A stretch of 64,000 nucleotides of DNA, from NCBI RefSeq assembly GCF_016278365.1, contig NZ_JADQBZ010000008.1:372001-436000 (forward strand), read 5' to 3'. This DNA is from Methanolobus sp. GTDB lineage: Archaea > Halobacteriota > Methanosarcinia > Methanosarcinales > Methanosarcinaceae. A program made the translations under genes and the position numbers. How positions within the stretch are numbered: position 1 is the first letter of the stretch; each line of letters starts with the position of its first letter. Below, one piece after another: positions 29,603 through 40,817 of this stretch. A model generated the notes under the pieces. That model was not told the origin of the DNA. It was given only the letters and a program-made list of their open reading frames with translations, and ran no database searches.

Positions 29603-31117
29603 TCATTCCTTAGACTCGCCCTCAATCAATTCAGGGTCGATGTAAGGTTCATATTCACGTGGCTTTTTGACCTTTTGGAGTTTCTGTAACATCCTGATTG
29701 CGTTTGTGTCACCATCAATTACCTTCTGAATCAACTTCTGAGTGTCTTCACTCAGCTTACTATCAATTTCTACATCATTTGCAATATGTTTTTCAAGTTG
29801 AGCAATCCTTTCGTTTTGCTTCATGTGCTCGTATCTTTCTACTTTATAGGTGGCATTTTCTGCTTTCAACTGTTCGACTTCTCCCACTTTTTCAATAAAT
29901 TGTGGATTATCCGCAATTGCAACATTCTTATCGATGGTTAAATACACTTCATATTTTTTGTATATCTGTAGCATTTCTGTATCATTGGGAATATAATACG
30001 ATTTCTCGACACCTAAATCATGTCCTAACCAATATTCAATGAGCATATTATTACAATTTGCATTGACTAGCGATGTCTTAAACAAATCACGCATGTTATG
30101 TGCTCTTACAGGATTGTATACGAATTTTCCATTACTTAATCCAGATGCTTGTGATATTTTCCTGTATCTGTCAGCAATAGCATATGGTGTCATGATACGT
30201 CTTGATTCATTCATATCAGCAAGATATGCATCACTAATCCTGTCAGAAATGAATAAAGGTGATGTAGGTGTTGTTTTTGTTTTTATATATTTTTTTTTAT
30301 AAAAATTGATATCAATCCTATCAGGAATTGCATCACGTAATTTTAAATATTCGATTACAGATTGACTTGCTTCAGGTGTAAGGAATGTGGTATACTCTAC
30401 ATCGGTTTTTAATCGCCTTATATGCAGGACTGTAAATCTTTTTGTAACATCTTCCATTTTTTCAGGGTTGTAACCACCAATGAAGTCTTGAACTGTCAAT
30501 GACGATAATTCGGAGGCACCCATTCCTCCTGCAAAACCACACATTAGTAATGCTCTATCTTTTACTTCCGCAAATTTTAAAAATATTCTCAACTCATCTT
30601 TTGTTGGCATTTTTTCATTATCTTTGAGCGTTTTGGGCTTCTTATTCTTTTTTGGGGAACGTGGTATTGGGATACTTCTAAATCGATAGAATGAAGCAGT
30701 GCATGTCATATACATAGCAATAGCATTTTCTGATAGTTTTTTCCTGTTGTTTCGAGTTTTCGAAATTATTTTACCATCTGCATCCCTTATAACTCTGTAT
30801 AGATTATCATCATTATCCGTTTCGTAGGTTGTCACGTTGCCGCATTCATCAGTTTCTTTAATATGTAGATGTTGCCCTTCATCTAAAAATCTTTTAAAGC
30901 GAGGTAATAAGAAATACAATTCTTTTTCATCATCAAATAGACCTGCTTTAATATCCTGTTTTGCATTTTTTATCAATTCTTCAGGAGTTTTCCCCGTATA
31001 ACATGTGTAATAATGCATTGCTGTAACACATTTATTCCAATAAGAATCAGATGGTTCTAATACGTCGTACCAGTCTTTCATAATGTCGTTGTTAAGCAAG
31101 TCTCTCTTATTCATCAC
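29603..31117 (-). CDS. Tyrosine recombinase/integrase family protein
   Basis: MCGFAGGMGASELSSLTVQDF, RAHNMRDLFKTSLVNANCNNMLIEYWLGHDLGVEKSYYIPN (HxxR...GH...Y). Confidence 0.8.
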   Translation of the reverse strand: MMNKRDLLNNDIMKDWYDVLEPSDSYWNKCVTAMHYYTCYTGKTPEELIKNAKQDIKAGLFDDEKELYFLLPRFKRFLDEGQHLHIKETDECGNVTTYETDNDDNLYRVIRDADGKIISKTRNNRKKLSENAIAMYMTCTASFYRFRSIPIPRSPKKNKKPKTLKDNEKMPTKDELRIFLKFAEVKDRALLMCGFAGGMGASELSSLTVQDFIGGYNPEKMEDVTKRFTVLHIRRLKTDVEYTTFLTPEASQSVIEYLKLRDAIPDRIDINFYKKKYIKTKTTPTSPLFISDRISDAYLADMNESRRIMTPYAIADRYRKISQASGLSNGKFVYNPVRAHNMRDLFKTSLVNANCNNMLIEYWLGHDLGVEKSYYIPNDTEMLQIYKKYEVYLTIDKNVAIADNPQFIEKVGEVEQLKAENATYKVERYEHMKQNERIAQLEKHIANDVEIDSKLSEDTQKLIQKVIDGDTNAIRMLQKLQKVKKPREYEPYIDPELIEGESKE

Positions 31118-31346
31118 ATCACCTTTGTATATGACTATAAATATATTATTTATTTTATGTATTTAAAAGTCAGACAATTGCTTATATACATATGTCAGGA
31201 TAATGACCATTTATATGTTAAAGGTTTTGAATTCCCCATGCTCACATTTGCAGTCGCAACATTTTTATAGAACCACATACAGTTAGTTTCATTCATACAT
31301 AACGGAATTATGATCATTCAATTTCATTGATTGGAGGTTTGGAATC

Positions 31347-32981
31347 ATGGCAGGACAATATGGCGGTCAGCCCATAATCATTATAGATCCAAGTAAAGAG
31401 CACACAACCGGAAGAGATGCATTATCAGTCAACATTGCTTCTGCAAAGGCAGTTGCCAATATAGTTAAGTCTACCCTGGGCCCGAAAGGCATGGATAAGA
31501 TGCTTGTTAACGTGATAGGTGACATCACTCTCACGAATGACGGAGCGACGATCCTCCAGGAAATGGACATCGAGCACCCTACCGCAAAGATGATCGTAGA
31601 GATTGCCAGCACCCAGGAAAAGGCAGCTGGCGATGGTACGACCAGTGCAGTAGTTATGGCAGGTGCGATGCTTGAGAAGGCTCAGGAACTGTTCCTGCTG
31701 GGAGTACACCCGACAGTCATCGTCAAAGGTTTCAGCATGGCAACCGAAAAAGCCCTGCAGGTCCTTAATGATTACGCCATCAAGGTCGACAGGAATGATC
31801 GGGAAGCACTTAAGCAGATAGCCATGACCTCTATAACCGGGAAGGCTTCTGAAATGGCAAACGAGCACCTTGCAGGAATCTGCGTGGATGCCATACTTGC
31901 CATACAGCAGGATGGCAAGGTCAATGTTGATGACGATATCGTGATCGCAAAGGAGGTCGGTGGTTCTATTGATGACACTGAACTCATAAACGGAATTTCC
32001 ATCAGGCAGGAGGCGCTTCACCCTGAGATGCCACACCGCATAGAGAACGCAAAGATCGCGCTCATAGACACCGAACTTACATTCGGCAAGACTGCGACCA
32101 AATCCAAGCTCCATGTAGACAGGGCTGAACAGCTCCAGGAATTCAAGGAAAAGGAGAGAGCTAATTTCAGGATCACCATCCAGAAGATCATTGATACCGG
32201 TGCTAATGTCGTTATCTGTTCCAAGGCCATGGATGACTATGCATTGCATTTCTTCAAGGAAGCAGGTGTATATGCCACCAGGCGTGTCAGGGAAGAGGAT
32301 ATGATGATGCTGACCCGTTCTACCGGTGCATCTCTGGTGAGGAACATTCCGGAAATGACAGCCAACGATCTGGGATATGCGGAACTTGTGGAGCAGGAAG
32401 ACATCCATGAGGAGAAGACCTTTATCAAGGGATTCAGGGATGCCAAGACCATGACCATTCTGGTAAAAGGCGGTACCGAGCATGTCACTGACAATATCGA
32501 GCGTGTCTTTGACGACGCACTGCGCGTCGTAAAGTGCGTGTTCGAGGATGGAACAATAGTTCCGGGCGGAGGAGCATCCGAGATAGAAGTCGCACAAAAA
32601 CTACGTGCATACGCTGCCAGTGTGCAGGGACGCGAACAGATGGCCATTGAAGCATTCGCATCAGCCATCGAGGAAATCCCAAAAGCCATCGCAGAGAACT
32701 GTGGTTTTGACGCTATCGACATGCTTCTGAATCTGCGTGCCAGCCACGGCACCATGAAATATGCAGGTATCGACATAAAGACCGGCGGCGTCTCAAATAT
32801 GTATGATATGGGTATCATCGACCCCCTCAGGGTAAAGACCCAGGCCATCAAGTCAGCCGCAGAAGTTGCCAGTATGGTGCTGCGTGTTGACGACATGCTC
32901 CGCGCCAGAGAAAAGGACATGATGGATGTAGCTCCCGAGCACAACATCCACAATTATGATATGAGCGGAATGGGAATGTAA
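31347..32981 (+). CDS. thsA: Thermosome (group II chaperonin) subunit
   Basis: [66 protein letters not shown]. Confidence 0.97.
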   Translation: MAGQYGGQPIIIIDPSKEHTTGRDALSVNIASAKAVANIVKSTLGPKGMDKMLVNVIGDITLTNDGATILQEMDIEHPTAKMIVEIASTQEKAAGDGTTSAVVMAGAMLEKAQELFLLGVHPTVIVKGFSMATEKALQVLNDYAIKVDRNDREALKQIAMTSITGKASEMANEHLAGICVDAILAIQQDGKVNVDDDIVIAKEVGGSIDDTELINGISIRQEALHPEMPHRIENAKIALIDTELTFGKTATKSKLHVDRAEQLQEFKEKERANFRITIQKIIDTGANVVICSKAMDDYALHFFKEAGVYATRRVREEDMMMLTRSTGASLVRNIPEMTANDLGYAELVEQEDIHEEKTFIKGFRDAKTMTILVKGGTEHVTDNIERVFDDALRVVKCVFEDGTIVPGGGASEIEVAQKLRAYAASVQGREQMAIEAFASAIEEIPKAIAENCGFDAIDMLLNLRASHGTMKYAGIDIKTGGVSNMYDMGIIDPLRVKTQAIKSAAEVASMVLRVDDMLRAREKDMMDVAPEHNIHNYDMSGMGM

Positions 32982-33399
32982 GAGGCGTGGCCTCTTATCA
33001 TTTCCTGTATTTTCGATCTTTCTTCTATTTGAAAATTTTTTGCAGAAAAGCACACTTAATTGGTCATCTGTGTTCTCTGTGGTTGCCTTTCTACTTGCTG
33101 CTGCAATTCTTAGTGCATTTCTATATTATCATTAGTACATAGAATGATACAGACTTGCACCTTTTGCGATGTTGTTATCAATCACCTCAGACGCAACCTT
33201 CATATATTTAGTTTTTTATAAAAGCCACTGGTTTTAAATAAAGTCTGAGAGGGACGATCATTTTGAATGAGACATCAAATATTCACTCATTGCACTATAT
33301 GTTTGCAATCTTTTTTCTTTCCGGTGCCATGTCATGCACAGGAGTATCGAAGTTGACTGCACCACCAGTAAATCTGGTAAATCCCCAGGAGGGTTCAAT

Positions 33400-36300
33400 T
33401 TGAAGCATGTGATTCTTGCGTTTATGCTATTTTTAGCATTGTTTTCAGGAATAGGACAGGCGAACACGATTGAAGTAGAGAATCTTACGGACAGTCTAAA
33501 TGCTGGAAATCTAGTAAATATACTGCTTGGAGAAAATAGTTCCGTCGTTGTTTCTAACATCACTGTTACAGGCACTAATCTGGCAATTGGGAAATTCACG
33601 AATGGTGGCACTCTTGGATTTGATACGGGTGTCGTGATGACTACCGGTAATCTTTCACACGTTTCTTACGATATGTCTTTCTTCGCTGACACGAACAATA
33701 CCCTACCTGGGGACAGTGATTTAGATGTACTTGTTAACAACATTACATATGATGCAGTTGTTCTGGAATTTGATTTCATTCCTGAAAAAGGTAGCATTTC
33801 ATTCAACTACCGTTTAAGTTCAGAGGAGGATTTCTTAGATGTTTATGACGATGCTTTCGGCCTCTTTGTAAATGGTGCGAATGTTGCTCTGTTACCAAAC
33901 GGATATAATGTAAGTGTTACTAATATTGGGCATGGTCCATATTATGAGGCAAGTCCTCTCAACACTTGTTTTAACGGATCAAGTATAATACTAACAGCTA
34001 GCGCTGAAGTGATGCCAAACACTTTGAACCACATGAAATTTGCAATTGCCGATGCTAGAGATGGCATTTGGGATTCAGCGGTTTTCATAGAGGGCGGTTC
34101 CTTCGTGTCTAATACTCTTCCTAATGCACCAGTAGCCCCTCTTTGTGAAGGCGAAACAAATCCTACAAACGTATCTGACCTGACTCCGGAATTTAGCTGG
34201 ACTTTCTCCGATCCTGACGTTAATGACACGCAAGGTGCTTATCAAATTCTCGTAGGTACGAGTGCAGGTGACAGCGACATGTGGGAGAGTGGTAAAGTTA
34301 CAAGTTCTTCCTCAACGGACATATCTTATGCAGGTTCCGCTCTGGGCTGGAATACAACATACCATTGGAGAGTGAAGACATGGGATAACTACGATGATGA
34401 AGGTACTTACTGTGAAAACCAGACATTTGTAACATCAGCGTTACCAGTCGCCAACTTCACTGCTAACGTTACTTCCGGTGCTCTTCCGCTTTCAGTAAGC
34501 TTCACTGACCTGTCCAGCAATACTCCAACTTCCTGGTTCTGGGACTTCGGTGATGGTAATAATTCAACTGACCAGAATGCTGCTCATATCTATGCATCCG
34601 TGGGTATCTATACCGTCAGCCTGAATGCAACAAATGCCGGCGGCAGCAACGTTAGCACACAGACCGATTATATCACTGTTGCTATTGAACCAGTTGCCAG
34701 CTTCAGTTCAAATGTTACGTCAGGAGCTGTTCCACTGTCAGTTAACTTTACCGATGAGTCAGCCAACAGTCCAATCTCCTGGTTGTGGGATTTCGGTGAC
34801 GGTAACACTTCAACTGACCAGAACCCGGCACATACTTACGTCGCTGCAGGCACCTATAACGTCACTATGAATGCGACCAACGTAGGTGGCAGCAATGTCA
34901 CCACACAAACCAATTACATCACTGTTGCTATTGCTCCTGTTGCCAGCTTCACTGCCAACGTCACTTCTGGTGCTGTTCCACTATCAGTGAACTTCACCGA
35001 TACTTCCACCAATACTCCAACCTCTTGGTTATGGGACTTTGGTGACGGCAATACTTCAACAGACCAGAATCCGACATACACATATACTGCTGTAGGAACC
35101 TATAGCATCAACCTGAATGCAACAAATGCAGGTGGCAGTAATATCAGCACTCAGACCGAGTACATCACTGCTGCGTTTGCTCCAGTTTCTAATTTCAGTG
35201 CCAATGTGACTGAAGGCGCTGTTCCATTGTCTGTGAACTTCACTGATACTTCCACCAACAGTCCGACGTCATGGTTGTGGGATTTCGGTGACGGTAACAC
35301 CTCTACAGTTCAGAACCCGGCACATATTTACGTCGCTGCAGGCATCTATAACGTCAGCCTGAATGCGACCAACGTAGGCGGCAGTAACGTCAGCACTCAG
35401 TTGTCCTTCATCACAGCTGCCTATACCCCGGTTGCCGGTTTCACTTCCAACGTTACTTCCGGTGCAGTTCCGCTTTCAGTGAGTTTCACAGATCAGTCCA
35501 CTAATGCAACTGCATGGTACTGGGATTTTGGTGATGGGAATACATCCGCTCTCCAGAACCCTACCCACACATACATGGATGTAGGTACTTATAATGTCAA
35601 CCTGACTGCAATAAATTCAATAAGTGGCAATGATACCCTTACACGGACCGATTATATCACAGTTGCTATTGCTCCTGTTGCCAGCTTCACTGCCAACGTC
35701 ACCTCCGGTGCTGTTCCACTATCAGTGAACTTCACCGATGGGTCTGCCAATGCCCCAATTTCCTGGTCATGGGACTTTGGCGATGGAACTAACTCGACAG
35801 AACAGAACCCCACCCACACCTATGCTTCTGCGGGAACTTACACGGTCAGTCTCAACTCAACTAACGTGGCTGGCAGCAATACCAGCACACAGAATGATTA
35901 TATAACAGCAGCAGTGACTCCTGTTACCAGTTTCACTGCTAACGTCACCTTCGGTGCAATTCCGCTTTCAGTGAATTTCACCGATCTGTCTGGAAACAGT
36001 CCTACTTCCTGGTTCTGGGACTTCGGTGACGGGACAAATTCGACTGACAGGAATGTTACACATACCTACACAAGTGCAGGCACTTTTATTGTTAACCTGA
36101 CAGCAACAAATGCAGGTGGCAGTAACATCAATACACAGACTATTATCACTGATTCTGTTCCTGTTTCTAACTTCAGTGCAGATGTCACCTCAGGAGCTAT
36201 TCCTTTAGCTGTGAACTTCACCGATCAATCCGTCAACGCTACTGCATGGTATTGGGAGTTTGGCGATGGAAATGCATCTGCTCTCCAGAACCCAACCCAC

Positions 36301-37317
36301 ACATACATGGATGTAGGTACTTATAATGTCAACCTGACTGCAATAAATTCAATAAGTGGCAATGATACCCTTACACGGACCGGTCACATCACCGTTGCCA
36401 TTGCTCCTATTGCCAACTTCACAGCTTCTGCAACCTCAGGAACAGCGCCTTTTGCTGTCACTTTCACCGATTTGTCTACCAACAGCCCGACTGCATGGGC
36501 ATGGGATTTCGGTGACGGAGCAACTTCGACTGACCAGAATGCAACATACACCTATACAAGTGCAGGCACCTATGCAGTCAGTCTCAATGCATCCAATGTG
36601 GGTGGTAGTAATGTAAGCACCCAGATGAGCTACATCACCGTAAGCTCCGCAAATTCTGACTCCGGCCGCCGTGCATCCTTAAGTCCCGGCCAGCCACCTG
36701 AAAGTGTCACATCTACCTACACTTCTGTAAAACATGTCATGGGAGGCACCAGCGTGGAGTACGACCTTTCAAGTACCGGTAGTCCAGTGCTTGGAATCAG
36801 CTTTGATGCAAAGGACAACGAGGGGCTTGTGGTCGCAAAAGTGCAGGTTCTCTCGGACAGGCCGGAAGGCATTCCCAACCCGCCAGGAAACTCATACCAG
36901 CTTATGAGTATCGACGTTGGAAGCCAGGGAACTATCTCAAGCCACAATGCCGATAACATCAAGATCAACTTCAAAGTAAGCTGGGACTGGATAAGAGAGA
37001 ACAACATCGACCCCTCCACTATCCGCCTGACAAGATATTATGATGGAGAGTGGCAGAAATTGCCTACAGGCAAGGTAAGTGATGACGGCCAATTTATTCA
37101 CTTCGTTGCAGAAACTCCGGGATTCTCCATCTTCAGTGTTGTCGGCGACGAGTTAGGAACAACCGAGGGAGAGAAAACTGCCGATACAGCCCTCTTTGAA
37201 GAAGCAACAGAAGTTCCCATAGAAACAGAGGACAAAAACACTCCTGGATTCACCGGATTGATGGGACTGCTCTTTGTAGCGGTTGCATTCTTGGCAAGCA
37301 GAAGGTCCAGACTTTAA
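33400..37317 (+). CDS. Large surface protein: choice-of-anchor L-like N-terminus, PKD repeats, PGF-pre-PGF region, PGF-CTERM sorting signal
   Basis: Repeated [21 protein letters not shown]; C-terminus [25 protein letters not shown]. TTG start at 33400 preceded by AGGAGGG fits the signal peptide [21 protein letters not shown]. Confidence 0.88.
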   Translation: [1305 protein letters not shown]

Positions 37318-37328
37318 GGAAAGGGCAG

Positions 37329-37958
37329 TCACCTGTCCTTTTCAATTTCTTTTTTCATGAACATTTCCAGGCCATCCTGCAATCCGTAGAAGTTCCTGTA
37401 ATCCCGGATAACATTCTCTGCTTGCTTTGGATAACGCCTGAACATAAACCTGACAAATTCCTCTTTGGACGTACATTCCTTTACAATGCCTATAAGCTCC
37501 GTAGCGTATTTTTTTGACATTACGTTATCTTTCTGTATCTCGAATGTCAGGCACAGAGCCTGCGCCGGAAAATATTTCCTCCGGATGAACGGTCCAACCG
37601 AACCCAGCAACACGCCGTAGTTCAGCCTGCTGAACGCAGGTACACCTACACGCTGAAGCCTGTCCGGCTCGGTAAGGGCGGAGAGATTTTTTGCAGAGTA
37701 GGAGTGCAGCTCGATGTAAATATCAGGGTGCAACTCCTCCACTGCCTCAGTGATGGACTGGCCTATGGTTGTAAAATAACTGTCATCCAGCGTTGACACA
37801 TAATTGCCTGTGCTAACTACAGGAATAACTGCCAGAGTGCCTTTCTCCGGGGCCTGTACATTTTCAAGTATGTCTGAAGTATCCTTCCATTCGTTCCCGT
37901 GCAGGCCGGCAACAAAAAGCCTGACAGGGAGACCTTGTCCGAGTATCTTGTATGACAT
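37329..37958 (-). CDS. DUF2119-like protein
   Basis: LFVAGLHGNEWKDTSDILENV...DIYIELHSYSA, zinc-carboxypeptidase/aspartoacylase-like motifs. Confidence 0.65.
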   Translation of the reverse strand: MSYKILGQGLPVRLFVAGLHGNEWKDTSDILENVQAPEKGTLAVIPVVSTGNYVSTLDDSYFTTIGQSITEAVEELHPDIYIELHSYSAKNLSALTEPDRLQRVGVPAFSRLNYGVLLGSVGPFIRRKYFPAQALCLTFEIQKDNVMSKKYATELIGIVKECTSKEEFVRFMFRRYPKQAENVIRDYRNFYGLQDGLEMFMKKEIEKDR

Positions 37959-37966
37959 TTGAATAA

Positions 37967-38629
37967 TCAGCTGCTCTCTTTCTCGGCTATGACGTAGATC
38001 TCCATCTGTTCCGGATCTATCACATTCAGTATCCTGAACCCGCCGTCCTCTACCATTTCAATGAATGGATGGCTGTCTTCTATATTTGATATCTTGATGA
38101 CCAGCAGGAGCTTCCCACCGGTCTTTAGCAGAGGGGAGACTCTCTCCAGGGCCTGTATTGAATCAAGGGGTTCAAGTGTCATGTCAATAAGCAGCACGTC
38201 CACCTGCTCTGGTGAGAGTTCCCGAAGGGGAGCGTGGAATACATCTGCAAACACAATAGATACATTGTCTTTCTCGTGTTCTATCTTCTTAAGCTCGGCT
38301 CTGAAATCCCTGCTGAACTCAACTCCCCGGACCTTAGCGGCTATTTCCGATACATAGAGCACGAACCCTCCGGCACTCGACCCCAGGTCAAGCACACTGT
38401 CATTCTCAGTGATCATGCCGGTGGCTTCCTGTATCTTTTTAAGTTTAAAGTACCCCTTTGGCATATCCAGGCCTTCCTCCACCCGGACCTCTTCCCCGGC
38501 CATAATATCCTTTGAAGGTTTTCTCACAATAATCCCGCCTACGCTGACATTCCCTTCAAGTATCGCGGTCTTTGCCCGCGCCCGGGACTTGAAGTGGCCG
38601 GTCTCCACAAGATATGCGTCCAGTCTCAT
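37967..38629 (-). CDS. TlyA-like S4-domain rRNA methyltransferase
   Basis: MRLDAYLVETGHFKSRARAKTAILEGNVSVGGIIVRKPSK (S4) + VLDLGSSAGGFVLYV MTase motif. Confidence 0.85.
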   Translation of the reverse strand: MRLDAYLVETGHFKSRARAKTAILEGNVSVGGIIVRKPSKDIMAGEEVRVEEGLDMPKGYFKLKKIQEATGMITENDSVLDLGSSAGGFVLYVSEIAAKVRGVEFSRDFRAELKKIEHEKDNVSIVFADVFHAPLRELSPEQVDVLLIDMTLEPLDSIQALERVSPLLKTGGKLLLVIKISNIEDSHPFIEMVEDGGFRILNVIDPEQMEIYVIAEKESS

Positions 38630-38705
38630 AAGAAGGCTAATATAGGCTTTACTATTTTAGACTTTACCATGAACGGCTGCATGTAGAATCCATCACTGGA
38701 TATTA

Positions 38706-39953
38706 TTATTCCGGCACCCATCTTTCCATCACAGGCCTTGCCGACAGGCCGTGTATGAATATGGAAAGGATGATCACCGTGGTAACCAGGGCAAGGGCTT
38801 CCTTGCTTCCCTCAAAACCTGCATGAGAATAAGCATAGAGTAGATAATATATTGATCCTATCCCGCGGATACCATAAAATGAAATGATGTACTTTTTAGA
38901 TTTTCGCAAACGTGTTCCGGACAGAGCGAGAAGTCCGGTCAAAGGCCTGACAATCAGCACTATGAAAGCAGCTGCCGGGATCATATACCATTGAAAGTCC
39001 TCCATAAACCCGTGGCTGATGTAAACTCCCAGCATGGTGAATAAGATCACTACAAGAGTCCTTTCTATCTCTTCGGAAAAGTCATGCAGGAGATCCAGAT
39101 ACTCATGCATGATCTCCTGCTGTTTGAAGGTGCATGCTGCTACAAAGACTGTAATGAAGCCATATGAATTGGCCATCTGGGCCAGCCCATAAGGAAAGAG
39201 TGTGAGGCTAAGTGCCAGCAATCCCACGGATAGGACTGAACTGTTACACTGAGGTCGGGGACAGCTGAAAATTATTTTTGCCAGCAGCCAGCCGGTTCCT
39301 ATCCCCAGAAGCGTACCCACAATGATCTTATAGAGAACATCGATTACAAGCCAGTCGGCAAACCATAGTGAAGGATGAATACCCGCCAGGGCCATGGCAA
39401 TGGCCATATTGGTAAAAGGGAAGGCCAGTCCGTCATTCAACCCAGCCTCGGCGGTCAGCGCCAGCCGGGCACTTGATGTATCTTCCTCATGGGGAGGTGT
39501 TGTTTGTATATCTGAAGCCAGTACGGGGTCCGTAGGAGCTAGCACGGCTCCCAGCAGCATTGCTGTGGCAGGTGCAAATCCCAGGAACTTCCATCCGTAA
39601 AGTGCTATTAAGGCAATTGTCAGCGGCATGGTGATAGCCAGCGGTCGTACAGCATAACGCCAGGTTTCCCAGGCAAAAGGCCGCTTGAGTTTAAGTCCTG
39701 CAGCAGTAAGTGAAATGATAACACCTATCTCTGTAAGCCTTTCGCCCAGATAAGGTTCTTCTCCGATATGGGGTAGAGGGCTTTCCGGAAAAAAGAAGAA
39801 CACAACGGAAGATATCAACAGATACGCAATGGGCGCGGTTATCATATGACGTGACAGGAATCGTGGGGATACCACTGCGATCAAAACAGCAATCCCCAGG
39901 TAAAACAGGATCAGATTATAACTGCCAGGGGAAAACACATCGACCGGTTCCAT
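38706..39953 (-). CDS. Cation:proton antiporter (NhaP-type)
   Basis: LGAVLAPTDPVLASDIQ, LTAEAGLNDGLAFPFTN, multiple TM segments. Confidence 0.88.
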   Translation of the reverse strand: MEPVDVFSPGSYNLILFYLGIAVLIAVVSPRFLSRHMITAPIAYLLISSVVFFFFPESPLPHIGEEPYLGERLTEIGVIISLTAAGLKLKRPFAWETWRYAVRPLAITMPLTIALIALYGWKFLGFAPATAMLLGAVLAPTDPVLASDIQTTPPHEEDTSSARLALTAEAGLNDGLAFPFTNMAIAMALAGIHPSLWFADWLVIDVLYKIIVGTLLGIGTGWLLAKIIFSCPRPQCNSSVLSVGLLALSLTLFPYGLAQMANSYGFITVFVAACTFKQQEIMHEYLDLLHDFSEEIERTLVVILFTMLGVYISHGFMEDFQWYMIPAAAFIVLIVRPLTGLLALSGTRLRKSKKYIISFYGIRGIGSIYYLLYAYSHAGFEGSKEALALVTTVIILSIFIHGLSARPVMERWVPE

Positions 39954-40143
39954 GAGTTACCTGCTTAGCTCTTTAAAGGTTACAATAAATGCACTAAAAT
40001 AAAATGAGTCTCCATTATTAAAGTTTTTACTTCATAAAATATTAGATGAGTATTGAAAGTAAGGCCATGATATTATGGGAGTGGTCAGTATTTATACCAT
40101 AACACCCAGATTTCCCTGAAACATGGATAAAGGATGGAAATAA

Positions 40144-40806
40144 GTGTTAAAAGCAGTGATATTTGACATGGACGGCGTGCTGACAGATTCAATGCCTTAC
40201 CACGCACAGGCCATGAAGAAGGTGTTCAACAGGCGGGGGATCACCATCGACATACAGGACATCTATGAGAGAGAAGGGGAAAAGACCGTGGATGTCGTTG
40301 ACTTCCTGCTGAAGAAGGGGACAGGTGACACTTCAGAATATGACCGGAGCTCCATTGTTGAAGATTACATCGCAGAGTTCAGAGTTATTGCAGATATAAG
40401 GGTGTTCGAAGGGATGAAGGAGTGTTTGCAGGCGCTTAAAACGAAGTTCCTGCTTGCGGTGGTATCCGGTTCCGACAAACCCATAGTTTACGACATAATG
40501 GAGAAGAAGTTCCCAGGAATTTTTGACGTCATCGTTACAGGAGATGATGTAAAGCGCGGTAAGCCTGCCCCCGAGCCATACCTGAAAGCTGTCTCCATGT
40601 TAAAAATAGGTAAAAAGGAGTGCTTCGTTGTGGAGAACGCTCCCATGGGTGTGGATTCAGCTCTCAGTGCCGGACTCTGCTGTATTGCAGTGCCAACTTA
40701 CCTTGCACCTGAGAAACTAAGCAGTGCTAACCTTCTTATTCCTGACCACAAGGAACTGGTAAACTACCTCCTTGATCTTGAGCCCACAAGCAACACCTGC
40801 CTTTAG
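40144..40806 (+). CDS. HAD-superfamily hydrolase (beta-phosphoglucomutase-like)
   Basis: AVIFDMDGVLTDSMPYHAQAMK ... VVSGSDKP ... GKPAPEPYLKA. Confidence 0.92.
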   Translation: MLKAVIFDMDGVLTDSMPYHAQAMKKVFNRRGITIDIQDIYEREGEKTVDVVDFLLKKGTGDTSEYDRSSIVEDYIAEFRVIADIRVFEGMKECLQALKTKFLLAVVSGSDKPIVYDIMEKKFPGIFDVIVTGDDVKRGKPAPEPYLKAVSMLKIGKKECFVVENAPMGVDSALSAGLCCIAVPTYLAPEKLSSANLLIPDHKELVNYLLDLEPTSNTCL

Positions 40807-40817
40807 TTTTTAAAGGC

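Noticed and set aside
31425-32597. 390-aa minus ORF antisense to thermosome
   Set aside because: Shadow ORF of a highly conserved gene; no family-like motifs.
32237-32953. 238-aa minus ORF antisense to thermosome
   Set aside because: Shadow ORF, Ser/Met-rich composition typical of antisense frames.
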